Positions 46,047-58,352 of a stretch of 64,000 nucleotides of DNA are shown in pieces. Source of the stretch: Coriaria nepalensis. Taxonomy: Eukaryota > Streptophyta > Magnoliopsida > Cucurbitales > Coriariaceae. Within the stretch, counting starts at the first letter, position 1. The number at the start of each line of letters is the position of its first letter. The notes below the pieces were generated by a model. That model made no database searches, had not been told where the DNA came from, and saw only the letters and a program-made list of their open reading frames with translations. The position numbers were made by a program, and so were the translations under genes. Location: positions 2,673,501-2,737,500 of the forward strand of contig CP114489.1 of NCBI GenBank assembly GCA_027186245.1. Reading direction: 5' to 3'.

Positions 46047-46994
46047 AAAAAATAAAAGAAAAAGGAAAGTTGGTACGATCAAATGCAATGAAGATCTCAA
46101 AACATTTTGTAAAAAAAAAAAAAGGGGTGGGGGGGTGGGGGTGGTTTTGTCAAAGAGTAGTTTGTTTAGAACTTAAAATTTAAGAATTGGGTTTGGAACT
46201 GAACATGTGAGAAGTGGAAAGTTGAAACCATTTTCCACTTGTTCTTGGCAGCTGCAAATTATATTCCGAGAATCGTCTCAAATCACATGCAAAATTGTAT
46301 TTCAATTCCAAGGATATTGTCTAGTAAAAAGCAAGGAATATTTTTCATTTTAAGGGTCATTTGTTGTATATAGTTGCTTGACCAAAATGCTATTTTTCAC
46401 ACCTTTGAGACTAATGATAACTTAACTAAATCTTGATTAAAATCTATTCCTTAATCCTTATCCAAAATGATAGCTAGCTACACGTTTAACAAAGGTGATA
46501 TAATAAACGTGTGGAAAGTAATTAGGATAATGTGTACACTAATAAGACTTCTCAGAATACATAATCAATTAGTCTTTGCTGCAAGGAAGCTATGTTTGGT
46601 TAGCCTTGAAAATGGACTAAATTTATCATAATCAAAACAGTATAGTAAAACTAATAATTCTTGTAAGCATTTTCTTTACCTGAAAATGCAAAGTAGGTGA
46701 AGAACATGAAAGAAGTGTGCTTGATGTAATATTAGAATAATATACAAAGAATGTTCACGTCGTATTAGCTAATTCATAAACTTTCTCCACTTAACCAGTA
46801 TTTTAATCACTTCCTTGACCTGCTCATATAAAACACACCTATCTAAACCTTATCTTTGGATTTATTACTCCTCTTTTCTTTTTGTTTTTTAATTTTTATT
46901 TTCTTAACGTCAATTTGCATTTTTTTAACCTGAGGTGGGAGAGTGAGCGGTTGCCTCATTAGTTTCTTCTTTCTCCGAGGAGTTCTGGCTCGGA
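46047..46994. other. Intergenic region between NAC gene and CYP704B1 copy
   Basis: NAC 3' UTR with an A-run and G-rich stretch (46109-46144), then upstream DNA of the cytochrome P450 copy. No other gene. Confidence 0.45.
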
Positions 46995-48965
46995 ATGATG
47001 ACATGCGCTTGCATCATCATGTCGTGGATCTTAATCCATAGATGGAATCGGAGGAACAAGAAAGGCCCAAAAACATGGCCATTAGTAGGAGCAGCAATTG
47101 AACAGCTTTTGAACTATGATAGAATGCATGGTTGGCTTGTGAAGTACCTGTCTGAGTCCAAAACCGTAGTTGTTCCAATGCCTTTCACAACTTATACATA
47201 CATTGCAGATCCTGTCAATGTAGAACATGTTCTTAAGAACAATTTCGCAAATTATCCAAAGGTAATAATATATAAAAATCTACCAAGCTAAATTATGCAT
47301 TATACATCAAAAAATTGAGAAAAATATTGTTGAATCATTTTCTGCATATATTAAACTGAAGGGAGAAATATACCATTCATATATGGAAGTACTGCTTGGA
47401 GATGGAATTTTCAATGCAGATGGTTAGCTATGGAGGAAACAGAGGAAAACAGCAAGCTTTGAATTTGCATCAAAGAATCTGAGGGATTTCAGTACTACAG
47501 TTTTCAGAGATTATACCCTGAAACTCTTTGCTATTTTGAGTATGGCATCTTTCAATAACCAAGCAGTAGTAGATATGCAGGTGAATGAGAGTTCTTAACT
47601 TTATGAAAAAAATATATAAAGATAATGGAATGATGTCTATATTTTATGTCTGATGGAAGCTGATTGACCATTCTTTTCTCTTATAGGAACTCTTGATGAG
47701 AATGACTTTAGACTCCATATGTAGAGTAGGTTTTGGTGTAGAGATTGGAACATTAGCCCCCAATTTACCCGATAATCAATTTGCTCGAGCCTTTGACACA
47801 GTAAACATCATTGTGACACTTCGTTTCATTGACCCTTTGTGGAAGCTAAAGAGATTTGTGAATGTGGGTTCAGAAGCTCTACTTGATAAGAGCATCAAAT
47901 CGATTGATGATTTCACTTGCTCAGTTATTCGAAGAAGGAAAGCAGAAATCAAAGAGACTCGACAGATCAACAATGACAATAAGGTAATTAACATGCTGTA
48001 ATCATAGTGAATTTACGAGTAGTTGAATTCATTATCAAAGAACGAGTAGTTTTTTTTACTTTTCTCCAATTTAAATATGGCAGATAAAGCATGATATACT
48101 ACCATCAAGATTTATCGAGCTAGGTGACGACCCAGAAAACAATTTTACTGACAAGAGCCTTAGGGATGTTATTCTGAACTTTGTTATAGCTGGCCGAGAC
48201 ACTACAGCTACAACCCTCTCATGGGCCATTTACATGATAATGATAAATTCGCATGTAGCTGACAAGCTTTACTCAGAACTCCAAACTTGTGAGGAAGAGC
48301 AAGCTAAAGAGCAGAAAGTCCCATTATTGCAGTTTGATACAGTTGACCCTAAATCATTCAATAAAAGGATAACACAATTTGCACAACTCCTAAATTATGA
48401 TTCACTAGGGAGATTATATTATTTGCATGCTGTTATCACTGAGACACTCCGTTTATACCCAGCAGTTTCTCAGGTATGCATTTTATTTAGCTACCAAACA
48501 AAGAATGTGTTTAAATGCTAGTGCAAGCTAATAATTTTCTCCTTTTTTCCCCCAAAAAAATTATAGGATCCTAAGGGGATTTTAGAGGATGATGTTTTGC
48601 CAGATGGAACAAAAGTAAGAGCAGGAGGCATGGTGACTTATGTGCCCTACTCAATGGGAAGAATGGAGTATAATTGGGGTTCTGATGCAGCTTCTTTTAA
48701 GCCAGAGAGGTGGCTTAAAGATGGTTTCTTCCAAAATGCGTCTCCATTCAAATTCACTGCATTTCAGGTAACTCTTTAACAAAAGTTGTTGGTTCAAATG
48801 GTAAACAAACCTGGTTTATTCCTGCGTGCTGTGAAGATGATACTAACAATATTGTGTAGATTTTACAAGTTCAAATTGGTACCCGGTCATCCAGTGAAGT
48901 ACAGAATGATGACTATTCTATCAATGGCGCACGGCTTGAAGCTCACCGTAGCTGGACGCTCTTAG
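46995..48965 (+). pseudogene. CYP704B1: CYP704B1-like cytochrome P450, lacking heme-binding exon
   Basis: Exons: 46995-47261, 47362-47580, 47687-47983, 48084-48473, 48567-48767 and 48860-48965. Conserved parts include KGPKTWPLVGAAIEQLLNYD, VVVPMPFTTYTYIADPVNVE, FASKNLRDFST, the I-helix oxygen motif VIAGRDTTATTL, the ExxR motif ETLR and FKPERWLKDGFFQNASPFKF. CYP704B1 makes omega-hydroxylated fatty acids for pollen-wall sporopollenin. Two lesions: TAG at 47425-47427 replaces the Glu codon in DG(E)LWRKQ, and the exon holding the FxxGxxxCxG heme-ligand loop is missing; only 92 intron-like bases separate TAFQ from FYKFKLVPGHPVKYRM. Exon 48567-48767 ends at phase 0 while the last begins mid-codon, so joining them shifts the frame. 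No functional P450 can result. Confidence 0.9.
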
Positions 48966-49149
48966 ATTGCATTATACAGGGCCTTTCTAGCATAGCAGTA
49001 TATAAGTTCTAAAGGTTTATAACAGCCATTGTTGTATTCTGTTTCTAGTTTCAACATGTAATAAAATCTTCATTTTTCTTGGAAAAGAAAGTAGATTTAA
49101 ACAATAAGAAAGAAAAACTAAAAATTTATGATAGTTCAGACCAAACATA

Positions 49150-50490
49150 AAAATGATAGAGTTCTAATACATAATAAAAGAAATAAAGCAGTAGGGAATA
49201 CTAAAAAGAAAGTATATGGAGGGAGAAAGATATCTTCAAGATATTAAAAGTCAAATATCAGAAAATTAAAGATTTGAATTATGTTAAGTGTGTCAAGCAT
49301 AAATTTGGTATTGCTAAGGAACTAAGGGAAACTTTGAAATGGATGAAACTGGAGAAGACAATTAGACTGGATGATATACCAATTGAGGTGTTGAAGTGTT
49401 TGGAAAAGTTGTGATCTAATGGTTGACTAGACTCTTTAATATGATTTTAAATATTAATAAAATGTTAGAATCATGGAGACATAACAATGTAGTACCAATT
49501 TATAAGAATAAATATGATATACAAGAACCGTAGATTGATAAAGTTTATAAGTTTTACAATGAAACTTTAGAAGAAGGTTATAGAGCAAAAACTTAGAAGT
49601 CTTACCATTATATGAGTGAATCAATTTAGTTTTATGTTGGGTAGGTGTACAATAGAAGCAATCTTCTTTATTAGACAAGTGCTAAAATATATAGAGAAAA
49701 ATAAAAGCCTACATATGGTATTTATTAATTTAGAGAAAGCTTACGATGAAGTGTCTAAGGAATTAATTTGGTGGATATTTCGAAGAAAGAATGTGTCTCA
49801 CTGTTATATCAATATCATTAAATATATGTATGAAATAGTTGTAACCAATATTCAGTCAGTATGCGGGATGTTAAGTGAATTTTCTATTATAGTAGAATTT
49901 CATCAATAGTCGATTTTAAGTCAATACCTCCTTATTTTAGTTATGATGAATGAGCCAACGAAACATATTCAGGATGATGTACCATGATGTAGGGTGTTTG
50001 TAAATGATATCAAAAGTTGTATGCAAAGGAAGGATGCCAACGAGGTTGAAAGGAAAGTGCTACAAGATGATTGTTGGATTAATTATGTTTTATGATTCAG
50101 AGTGTTGGATCACTACGAGACTATATATGTATAAGATGACAATAGTAGAAATATGTAATTAAGTTGAATATTTAGTAGAACATGCAATAAAATTGGAAAT
50201 GACATTATTATGAGTTATCTAGATATAGCTCATATAAAAGATAATTAAGAAGAAACGTCTAACACGATTTAGTTATGTGTAGAGAAAACTAAATAAGACT
50301 ATAATTCAACAAAGTTTTGATTCATATATAAGTAAAAGACGTAAACGAAATGGTATGTCATTCAAAACTAGGATGAAAATAATGAAAAAATATATCTTAG
50401 ATCTTAGAATAGATGATTATGTGAGAAGATCGAGTAGTTTAAAAAATTAATATTTGTATAATCAATCCGAAAATAATAAAAAATGACGTT
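49150..50490 (+). mobile_element. Degenerate LINE reverse-transcriptase remnant
   Basis: Frames in series encode RT pieces: KTIRLDDIPIEVLKCLEKL, NQFSFMLGRCTIEAIFFIRQ, LHMVFINLEKAYDEVSKELI with WWIFRRKNVS, and an end resembling KKYILDLRIDDYVRRSSSLK. These match the RT fingers/palm of plant non-LTR elements (GFMPGRSTTEAI, HMVFIDLEKAYD types). Many stops and shifts; the catalytic FADD box is altered beyond recognition. It lies just beyond the CYP704B1 pseudogene. Confidence 0.75.
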
Positions 50491-50769
50491 GATGATGATG
50501 ATAGAAGTGTGATACCATTACTAGTCAATAAGAAGTCTAACACATGCGAGTAAACCATTAGACTTTCGTTTACTTATTTATATCACGTAGCAAATAGCAA
50601 CTACGTAATATAAATTTTTCTTACAAGAAAAGTGGAATTAATATTAATGAAACCAGAGAATAAAAAGAAAAGACCTGACGAGGAAGCTGTCTCTTTCTGC
50701 AAAAGAAAACAAGATAATGTGCTACTTGGCCTTGCTAAAACGTAAGGTCCATATTGGATTTTCATCTGG

Positions 50770-51302
50770 TGTGCAACATCATTAGCCGTCGTACTAAACG
50801 CCGCCCTGCCAGCCTTGGCCGAAGCCGAACGTCAGAACTGGGGCACGCGTTTGTTTCTGAAGGAGAGGTTTTTCGAGCCGGTTATCAGCGCGGTTGACGC
50901 CGTGGCGAGAATCAAACAGACGGCGGAGGGATTGCATAGCATCAGGGAAAATATAGAGACCATGCTGTGGAGGTACGTCGTGTTCTACATTCGGTTGAAG
51001 GCGGCCCATCTCTCCCAAGACTTGAAACAAGCCATGGCCACCTTGCCTGAAGCGCGGCAAAAGGAGTACACGTTAAAACCGCTAATGAGTTAGTCGATAA
51101 CAAGTCTCATGTAAAAACCAAACTCATTAAATCAAATAATTAACAAAATATAATATCTTTATTAGCTAATTAATTAATCTATTAATCTGATTATTGCAGT
51201 TTGATTCATATATGTACGATCGCCAAAGGTGTATGAATCTTATCTCTATTATATGAGAAGACGCTCAAATCTATAGATGATCTCGTGGCATTGCTGGCTT
51301 GA
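50770..51302 (+). pseudogene. PNSL2: Photosynthetic NDH subcomplex L2 (PsbQ-like PNSL2), broken
   Basis: PNSL2 is a thylakoid-lumen PsbQ-like subunit of the NDH complex in cyclic electron flow. A frame opens in LAVVLNAALPALAEAERQNW, where ALA|E resembles the lumen cleavage site, then reads GTRLFLKERFFEP, VDAVARIKQTAEGLHSIREN, MLWRYVVFYIRLKAAHLSQD and ATLPEARQKEY. A shift follows, so that VKTANELVDN reads in another frame. After an intron, exon residues PKVYESYLYY and then KTLKSIDDLVALLA (to TGA near 51302) are again split between frames. The transit-peptide exon is missing upstream. At1g14150 is the counterpart I recall, next to At1g14160 as here. Confidence 0.82.
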
Positions 51303-51649
51303 TTAATTAATTAAATTATTATTTGTCACTTTTTATTTTATTTTATTTTATTTTATAATAAAATATTATATTTGATCATTTCATGTAATGGGTTAGTTGA
51401 ATTTGGTCCGATTATTTTATTATTCATGGCCTTCTAAACGCAAAGAAAATTAATTCAGTATTAAAATTAGACCTTATAGATTCTATAAGAAAAAGATGTA
51501 GATATTATATAATATAGTCTTAGATCATGTCAATATTGAGATATTTTTATACATAAAGTGACAATTAATCTTCTTATAAAAGATTTAATATATCATATAA
51601 TCATATATCCTATATCTTATACATGCATCCATTATTTGTCGTTAAACAA
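51303..51649. other. Intergenic gap
   Basis: AT-rich tail-to-tail region between the PNSL2 pseudogene (+) and CASP-like gene (-). No feature recognised. Confidence 0.45.
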
Positions 51650-52352
51650 TCACGAACATTTAGCAATTGTAAAAGCGGATGCGATAATGAGAAGTATGAA
51701 GATAAAGGATGCACCAAAAGGGCCAATCAAGGAAAGAGAAACGCGGTGGCAGAAGGAGTTGAACTGTCGGCAAATCGGCAACCAAACGGCTTTAGGGTTT
51801 CCTTTATGCGCCAAATATACCGTCGCTGCCGCTGCAGATGCACCAGCAGTGACGAGACCCAACGCCACCGTGTCGAAGATGACTAAAACGATCCTAGTCG
51901 TGCTTATTGATGTTGTTCTTATGACGTGGAAGATTGATAAGGGGAGAGAGACGATGATGTATCCACACACTACCCAGTTAGCTATCACAAAGAACCTGTT
52001 TAATTAATAACTAATCAAGATCAATAACCATAATTAATCTGCCTTATGATTAATCATATACATAGATTACTTACGTGAAAGTGGGAAAGTCGTAGTATTC
52101 AGCTTTGAACTGCATGAACTGAGTGAGAGAAGAAAGTGTCTGAATTTGCCCAGTTGTACCCATAACAACTGCACTGCCTGCAGTTCCGATAGCTGCAATG
52201 ATTCGCAGCATAAAGTCTAGTATGGACATCCATCTTTTCATCATAAACCGACCCGGGCCCATTTGTGATCTTATCATTGGATCATTTGAGCCGTTAGATT
52301 TAGTTTGATCATACTGATCTTTTGTTACCCTATTCTCACGCTGCTCTTCCAT
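51650..52352 (-). CDS. CASP-like membrane protein
   Basis: Exons 52075-52352 and 51650-51995 join in phase to 207 residues. Four membrane helices with short ends: [60 protein letters not shown] and [20 protein letters not shown]. The conserved helix-three Asp (IFDT) and the loop [19 protein letters not shown] are typical of the CASP/CASPL family (DUF588), which forms membrane scaffolds such as the Casparian strip domain. The first outer loop reads [20 protein letters not shown], where the usual TLPFFTQF core of CASPs is not kept. Position fits At1g14160 (CASPL1A1) as recalled. Frame intact. Confidence 0.88.
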
Positions 52353-53919
52353 TATCTCAACTCGTTAGTTAATTAGAGCCTTAATTAGCATGCGTTTATG
52401 CATTATATACACGGAACTTCATACAGTTGCAAGAAGGTCAAAACAGAAAGCAAGTTTGGATTTTGCTAATTTTTTCAATTAATTAATACTATGACCAATG
52501 AATTAGAGTAAAAGTGGTAGATTAGGTTGCTACGTTCGAGTTTAGCTTGTCTAAGCGGGGGCTCACTAGTTGTCACTGTGTGTATACATTGATAATATAT
52601 ATATATATTAGTGAGATATATTTGGATAGTTTTGATGCATGATTCATGACGATGTATGATCATGATATATTAAATAAAAAATTAATTATAAATATTATTT
52701 TTATATATTATATTAATTATGATCCGAAAGTGTCATAATTTATGATTATGTGTATTATGTAGTTATATATTTTATATTTATTAAAAAAATTTATTTTAAA
52801 TTAAACATAATTCATTAATTAAAATATAATATTTTAATTAATATGATACATATTAACCGACTAAACCATCTAAATTCCTCTCTGTATTTGTTTATTTATA
52901 TATTTTTTAGTATATTTTAGTTTTTTTTTGGGGCCAAATTTTAATTATTTATTGTTAAAAACAAAAAAGAGGCTTTCAAAATTAGGCTCAATAAACCCGA
53001 AGCCCAAAATAGAAGGGCCTTGTCCCTTATCTTGACCAGGCTAGCAGGTCCACAGGCCCATTAATCCCCTCTTACATCCTCAACGAAAATGTGGGAAATT
53101 GCGTTAACTTTAGGCTTATAAGCTCTTTCAGCGAATTCGCCACCTGGTCAGCAATCGGATCCTCCATTTTCTACTTCAAGCTTCAGAGTCGAATCGCTCA
53201 GGTCATATCGTCAGCATAACCAGCTTCACTTACTCATCGGTTTGATATAAAACAAGTGCTCTGTAAATCAAAGAGATCAACTCCCCACTTGATTCATAAT
53301 AACTAACTTTGCTCATCTGGGTTTAATTCATTTTCTTAGTTTCTCGAGCTTTCTGAGAATCTCGCTTGATAGGAGAAAGATACTTCTAATATATGGAGCA
53401 GCTCACTTTTTTATAGCTTTTTTTCTTTTTAATTATTAAAAGCTTTCTGCTTTATACACATATGAACCAGTATCGATCAAAATATTTGCAGGAGAGAAGT
53501 TATTAACTAATTGAAATTAAGAGTTTAGAGAGTAATACTGTATTTTTAGTTTATTCTTCATTTGATTAGAATTCAATCTACATAGATTAAGATATTTAGT
53601 TCAAGATTTCTTAGGAAATCTTAGTTCTAGATTAGCAATAGTAGAAATGGAAATGATTCACTATTATAAGATTAAGATTGCCATTTTTTTGTTTCTAAAT
53701 CATTAGTTAGTGTATTGGGACCAATGCATGAGCTTACTTATATCCGAAACTGATTCATCGATTCTTATCATGTTTAAATCTCTCTATACGAGTCTGAGGA
53801 TACACAGCAAATGCCTTTTGGTTATTGTATAAAATTGAGATGCTTTCATCTGCCATTTTTTTTTTCGGGCTTTAGCTTTTAAATCTGTAACTATATCGTT
53901 AAATAAATAGTGTTTAGGT
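52353..53919. other. Upstream region of endosulfine gene
   Basis: AT-rich to about 52970, then site II-type motifs (agcccaa at 53001-53007, aggccca at 53054-53060). A possible leader intron runs from about 53201 (ctcag|gtcata) to about 53917. No coding exon seen. Confidence 0.45.
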
Positions 53920-54987
53920 ATGGACACTGAAGGTTCAAAGGTGCAAGAAATTATCGATGATACACCTCGATATGAAGTTGACGGTGAAAAGCAAGAGGAA
54001 GTTGTTATGGGATCCGAAAAGGTTGAAGAAAATCCCTTGCCTTCACCCCAACAGGAGGTCATTATAAAGACTTATAGCAGTCCTGATGTTATTTCGATCA
54101 TTCATATTTGTTATTAACTAGTATGATAAAAATTGAAATGGGCTTCTTTTGTTTTCTTTCTTGTAGGCTGAGATCATCAAGAAAAAGTATGGAGGACTAT
54201 TACTAAGGAAACATCCATTGATATCCAAGGTCTAACTATACTTCAGAAGTGAAAAATCCCTTTTGTTTCCCATTTGAGATTCTAGTCTTTGTACCAAACT
54301 CTCGAATTAAAAAGACAAATTCTTTACAGGACCATGAACGTGCTTATTTTGATTCTGCGGATTGGGCGTTAGGAAAGGTACTTGGAAACCGGAATTCATG
54401 TTCTCTTAACACTTCTGAAGCGAACAAGTTTACAGTTTAAAATATCAGTCTTGAAGGAATTCTTTTGCTTTGACATAGCAAGGAGATCAAAAGCCCAAAG
54501 GACCCCTTGAAGCTCTCCGTCCAAAGTTGCAGGTAATTAAGTTTTTGTTTTTTCACTAGATTGTTTAAAACTATCATCACCATGTTAGTTCTATGAATCC
54601 TTAATCACTCATTGAAGAGGGAGGGGAAGGGTTATGTTCAAACGGCTTCTTTTTATGTTCAAACGGCTCCTTAAGGATTGAATTTCTCTTACTTTTACTA
54701 TGGTTGACCGGACAACAGCCATCGCCACACCAGCAAGTGCGATCGAGGCGTTCGGCTTATGCTCCTGCTGATGGTGATGATGAACAAGGTACATGCTATG
54801 GATCTTTTCATTTTCATTTTATGTTTTAATTAATCTGATCCGTAACTTTTATGTTTTTGAAACGTATTGTTTAGTGATGTTTTCATTTATGACAGAAGAA
54901 AGTGGCAATATCGACCCCAGTCAGAGCTCACCTGACAATCAGACATGCTCGTCAGATGTAGAGAACAATAGCGAAACTAAAATCTGA
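53920..54987 (+). CDS. Endosulfine/ARPP19-family protein (putative PP2A inhibitor)
   Basis: Exons 53920-54057, 54167-54229, 54330-54377, 54479-54532, 54719-54788 and 54896-54987 join in phase to 154 residues. The core reads AEIIKKKYGGLLLRKHPLIS, then HERAYFDSADWALGKQG. FDSADW (74-79, Ser76) corresponds to the FDSGDY site that Greatwall kinase phosphorylates in animal and yeast endosulfines to turn them into PP2A-B55 inhibitors. The rest is polar and probably disordered. Function in plants is inferred from the motif. Position between the CYP704B1 and methyltransferase copies fits At1g69510. Frame intact. Confidence 0.88.
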
Positions 54988-55843
54988 GTCCTCATCGTAC
55001 TCGTTTTTCTACAGTTGGCTGCTATGATCTCCATAAAGGATGTGATATTTGAGTCCTTTATAGAGCTCCATGAATGTTATAACATTTGGGTACTTACTGT
55101 CTCTGTATAACTTATAAGCTGCTGTCACACTCTTTAAAACAATGACCCAGATTTAGCTCTGTTAAACAACAGTAATTTTTTGCATGGGTTTATACTTTTG
55201 TTATCTTCACAATTTTTTTGGTGCATGAGAGGCGGTGAGTATTTAGCATGAAATATAAATGACCTTGTCACTTGAACTCAGCTTGAATATTTGCAACTGG
55301 GTTTGAACTCGTGTTTGATAAGGTTTTAATCATAATTAAAACATAGTTCTTCTCAAACAAAAAAAAAAATTATATAGATCAATATGTTGATAAATTATTT
55401 ATTAAAAAAAAAAGTTAAAAAGGGGCTCTTATGCAGTAGTGGCACAAAACAAGACACAAAAGAGATGAATCCGACATGTAGGTAGGCCATGTTGTGGAGA
55501 AGGGATATATTTGTGTAACAGATACGGGGGGGTAACAAGGCAATAAGAACTCAGTTGAACTTGTCCTCTCTGATTTGAATTCTCCTATTGATAAAAACAT
55601 GTGTAGTCCTGAATTCTCCTCATTGAGGGACCTAAAATGTTCTTTCCTACCGGTAGGACATTTCTACAAACCCAAGATGCTTCATGATATACGAACTGTC
55701 TTCTGACCCGAAAACCTGGTGGACTCATCATAGTCAGAGCCCAATGAGAACGGGGAAAACAAGTTGAAGGGAGAAATTTTTCAGAGATTTAGACTGAAAG
55801 GATCGATCTTGCTAACCAGAAGAGTTTAGCCATCACCTAGCTT
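54988..55843. other. Convergent intergenic region
   Basis: 3' flanks of the endosulfine (+) and KH-protein (-) genes. A-runs near 55360-55415; no coding feature. Confidence 0.45.
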
Positions 55844-58352
55844 TCAAACATTTCTACCACCACTCTGCAGAAAAAAAAGACAATAGAGATCAGACCAAAA
55901 ATATTTTGTTTCTTGGTTAGAGCTAAGTTTCTTATACACCACTTTAATTGTTTTATTGCCCCATTTGCTTCATTAGAAATTATTCAACTTGATGGCCATG
56001 AGAAACCAAAAAATGCTTACCTCAGAAAGGCCATAACTCAATTCACTTGAGCCATGTCTACCTGAGTGGGACGAGTGTCTCTGTCCATGACCTGGACTAT
56101 CTCGGTTTCCATATCTCGGGCCATCAGTCATGCCTTTGTAGAAGCTTCCATCTCTGTCAAAGTAATTGGCTCTTAAAGTTGAAGTAATTCGTAGAAGTGC
56201 ACTGCTTGCAGCATCAAGTCCTCCCGTGATCTGATGAGGCAAAAAATTAAAAATTTAAAAATAAAAACAAAGAAATTTCATACATATTTAATATGGTTCG
56301 ACAGATAAATGAAAACATAAGTTAGTTGTACCTGAACCATATCCTCGTCCTCCGATGCGATACTGGGAAGATTATCCTTGGACAGAATGAGGATCTTTGC
56401 CCTTGTAGCATTCCTCATTTCGGAAATTATAAAGCCCCCCTTCCCAATGAGGCATCCAGTACGCGAGCTTGGAACGAGGAGACGGGTTGTGATTAGATCA
56501 CCACCTGATTCTCTCTCAACTTTTAAACTGCACCTCTGTTGTAAAAGCAGTGCTGCATTGATGGTTGGAGATGGATCTTCAAAGAACTGAGAGATTTAAT
56601 TTAAGGTCATAAAAAATATAAAGCACTTCATCTAACATTTGTTATTAACAATAAATCAATTGGGGGTCCACTGCTATTTTGGACTAAAATTCAGCCTGAG
56701 CTCACAGGAAACATTTCAGACCCATATAATCTAAATAAGGGCCATGATCAGAATCTTAACGCAAATTCCAGTTTCAGCTGCTTACCCAAATGTACCCCAA
56801 TACTTAGTTCAAATTTTGTAATGCTGATTTGAATCCACAAAACTCGTCATTCATCTCATATCAAATAGAAAATCTAGTTTACCTCAGAATCCAACTAAAC
56901 AGCTAGTACAAATCCTGAACTGATTTGAAAAATTGTTTTGTGTGTGTGTGTAGTGGGGGAGTGTCACCTCCTTGGCCGATACAAATATGATGCAGTCATC
57001 TCCTTCAGAGGCAGAGCTGTCAACTTTAATCGAGGCTCCTGATTCTTGTCTGATTTGCTTGATAACAACACCACCTTTTCCGATCACAGCTCCAACATTT
57101 TCAGATGGGCAGACTAAACGAAGAGAAAATTCCTTTGCAGAAGCTTCATCCCTTTGAGAGGACCAGTAATCTGAATGTAGACCTATAGCTGATGCAGCGG
57201 CATTTGGATTCATGAAAAGCCCACCAGATTGATACATGTTGGATGAAGAAGTGAGGAGCAAATGCTGAGAACGAGATGGGTTTTCATGAAGACGAGATGC
57301 CAATAAATGAAGAGCATTTCTCACAGCCGAGGGCTCCCCTACAATCTGTTAAAAGAAAAAAAAAAGATTGTGAAGTTATTGAGTCACAAAAACAAATTCA
57401 GAACACTTTGAAAGGCACAAAATTTACGTTCAATCCTTAGAGAGAAGCGTGTTCAATTGAAACTATCTAGGAACTCCTTGCATTTAAGAAAATTAATCTT
57501 TTGATATCTTCATTGAAAACAAGGAAAAGAGTAATATTAAGTTTCTAAGAAATTTTCATAAGAAATGTATTTTAGAACATACGGATATCTCAACCCGGAA
57601 GCTAGTACTTCATACATCATGTACAAACTTGTTCAACATTTGTGTTAAAAATGTTATTGCAAAACAAATAGAACTCTAGATAACATTTATAAAGCGGAGT
57701 ATTAATATATTATCATTAACATGTGATTCAAAATTTTAAAATATCACCAACTATAACCAACAATTACCAGGAGAAGCTCATCAGACCTCAAAGCACAAAG
57801 AGGCATATACTCATCTCTTATAACCCGAACTTGAGCATGAGTTTCATTACGAATATTCTGAATCACCTGTCCACCTTTCCCAATAACACATCCAATCTGA
57901 TCTGGGGGCACAAGCATTCTAACAACAACTTCTTGCACCTCTTCAGATTCCTCTCCATCAGCTTGAATCTGCTCCTCAGCAACAATCCTATCATGCACCC
58001 TAAACAAAGCATCTTGTGCAGGCGAAATAAACTCGCCCGTCTCTTCAAAGATATTAGTTTCCTCAGAATTACTGTATATAGTGACTACACGCTCTTCACA
58101 TCCCATAAGGGTCTCTCCAATTCTAATGTTTGATTTAGTTTCGGACCTTAACTGTTTTACTATCTCACCGCCTTTCCCGATAATGCTTCCAATTCTTCTG
58201 GCAGGACACAAATAACGGTACACTGTGTCTTCTGAACTCATCGTGTTCTGGTTCGAGTCTTCTCCTGGATTTCTTCTTTTACTTCCTCCACTTCCAGGAC
58301 TATCCAACTGGAAATTGGATCTCTTGCCATAGTCATTTCTATGGCCAGCCAT
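55844..58352 (-). CDS. KH-domain RNA-binding protein (four KH domains)
   Basis: Exons 57768-58352, 56968-57345, 56332-56586, 56021-56230 and 55844-55864 join in phase to 482 residues. Four KH domains carry intact GxxG loops: GSIIGKGGEIVKQLR (about 55-69), GCVIGKGGQVIQNIR (about 154-168), GAVIGKGGVVIKQIR (about 280-294) and GCLIGKGGFIISEMR (about 365-379). A further KH-like C-terminal segment, ITGGLDAASSALLRITSTLR, lacks its own GxxG loop, and the tail is Gly/His/Ser/Arg-rich. The family (PCBP/HEN4-like) binds RNA in the nucleus. A 5' UTR intron is likely from about 59134 to 58382. Position next to a CASP-like gene fits At1g14170. Frame intact. Confidence 0.92.
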
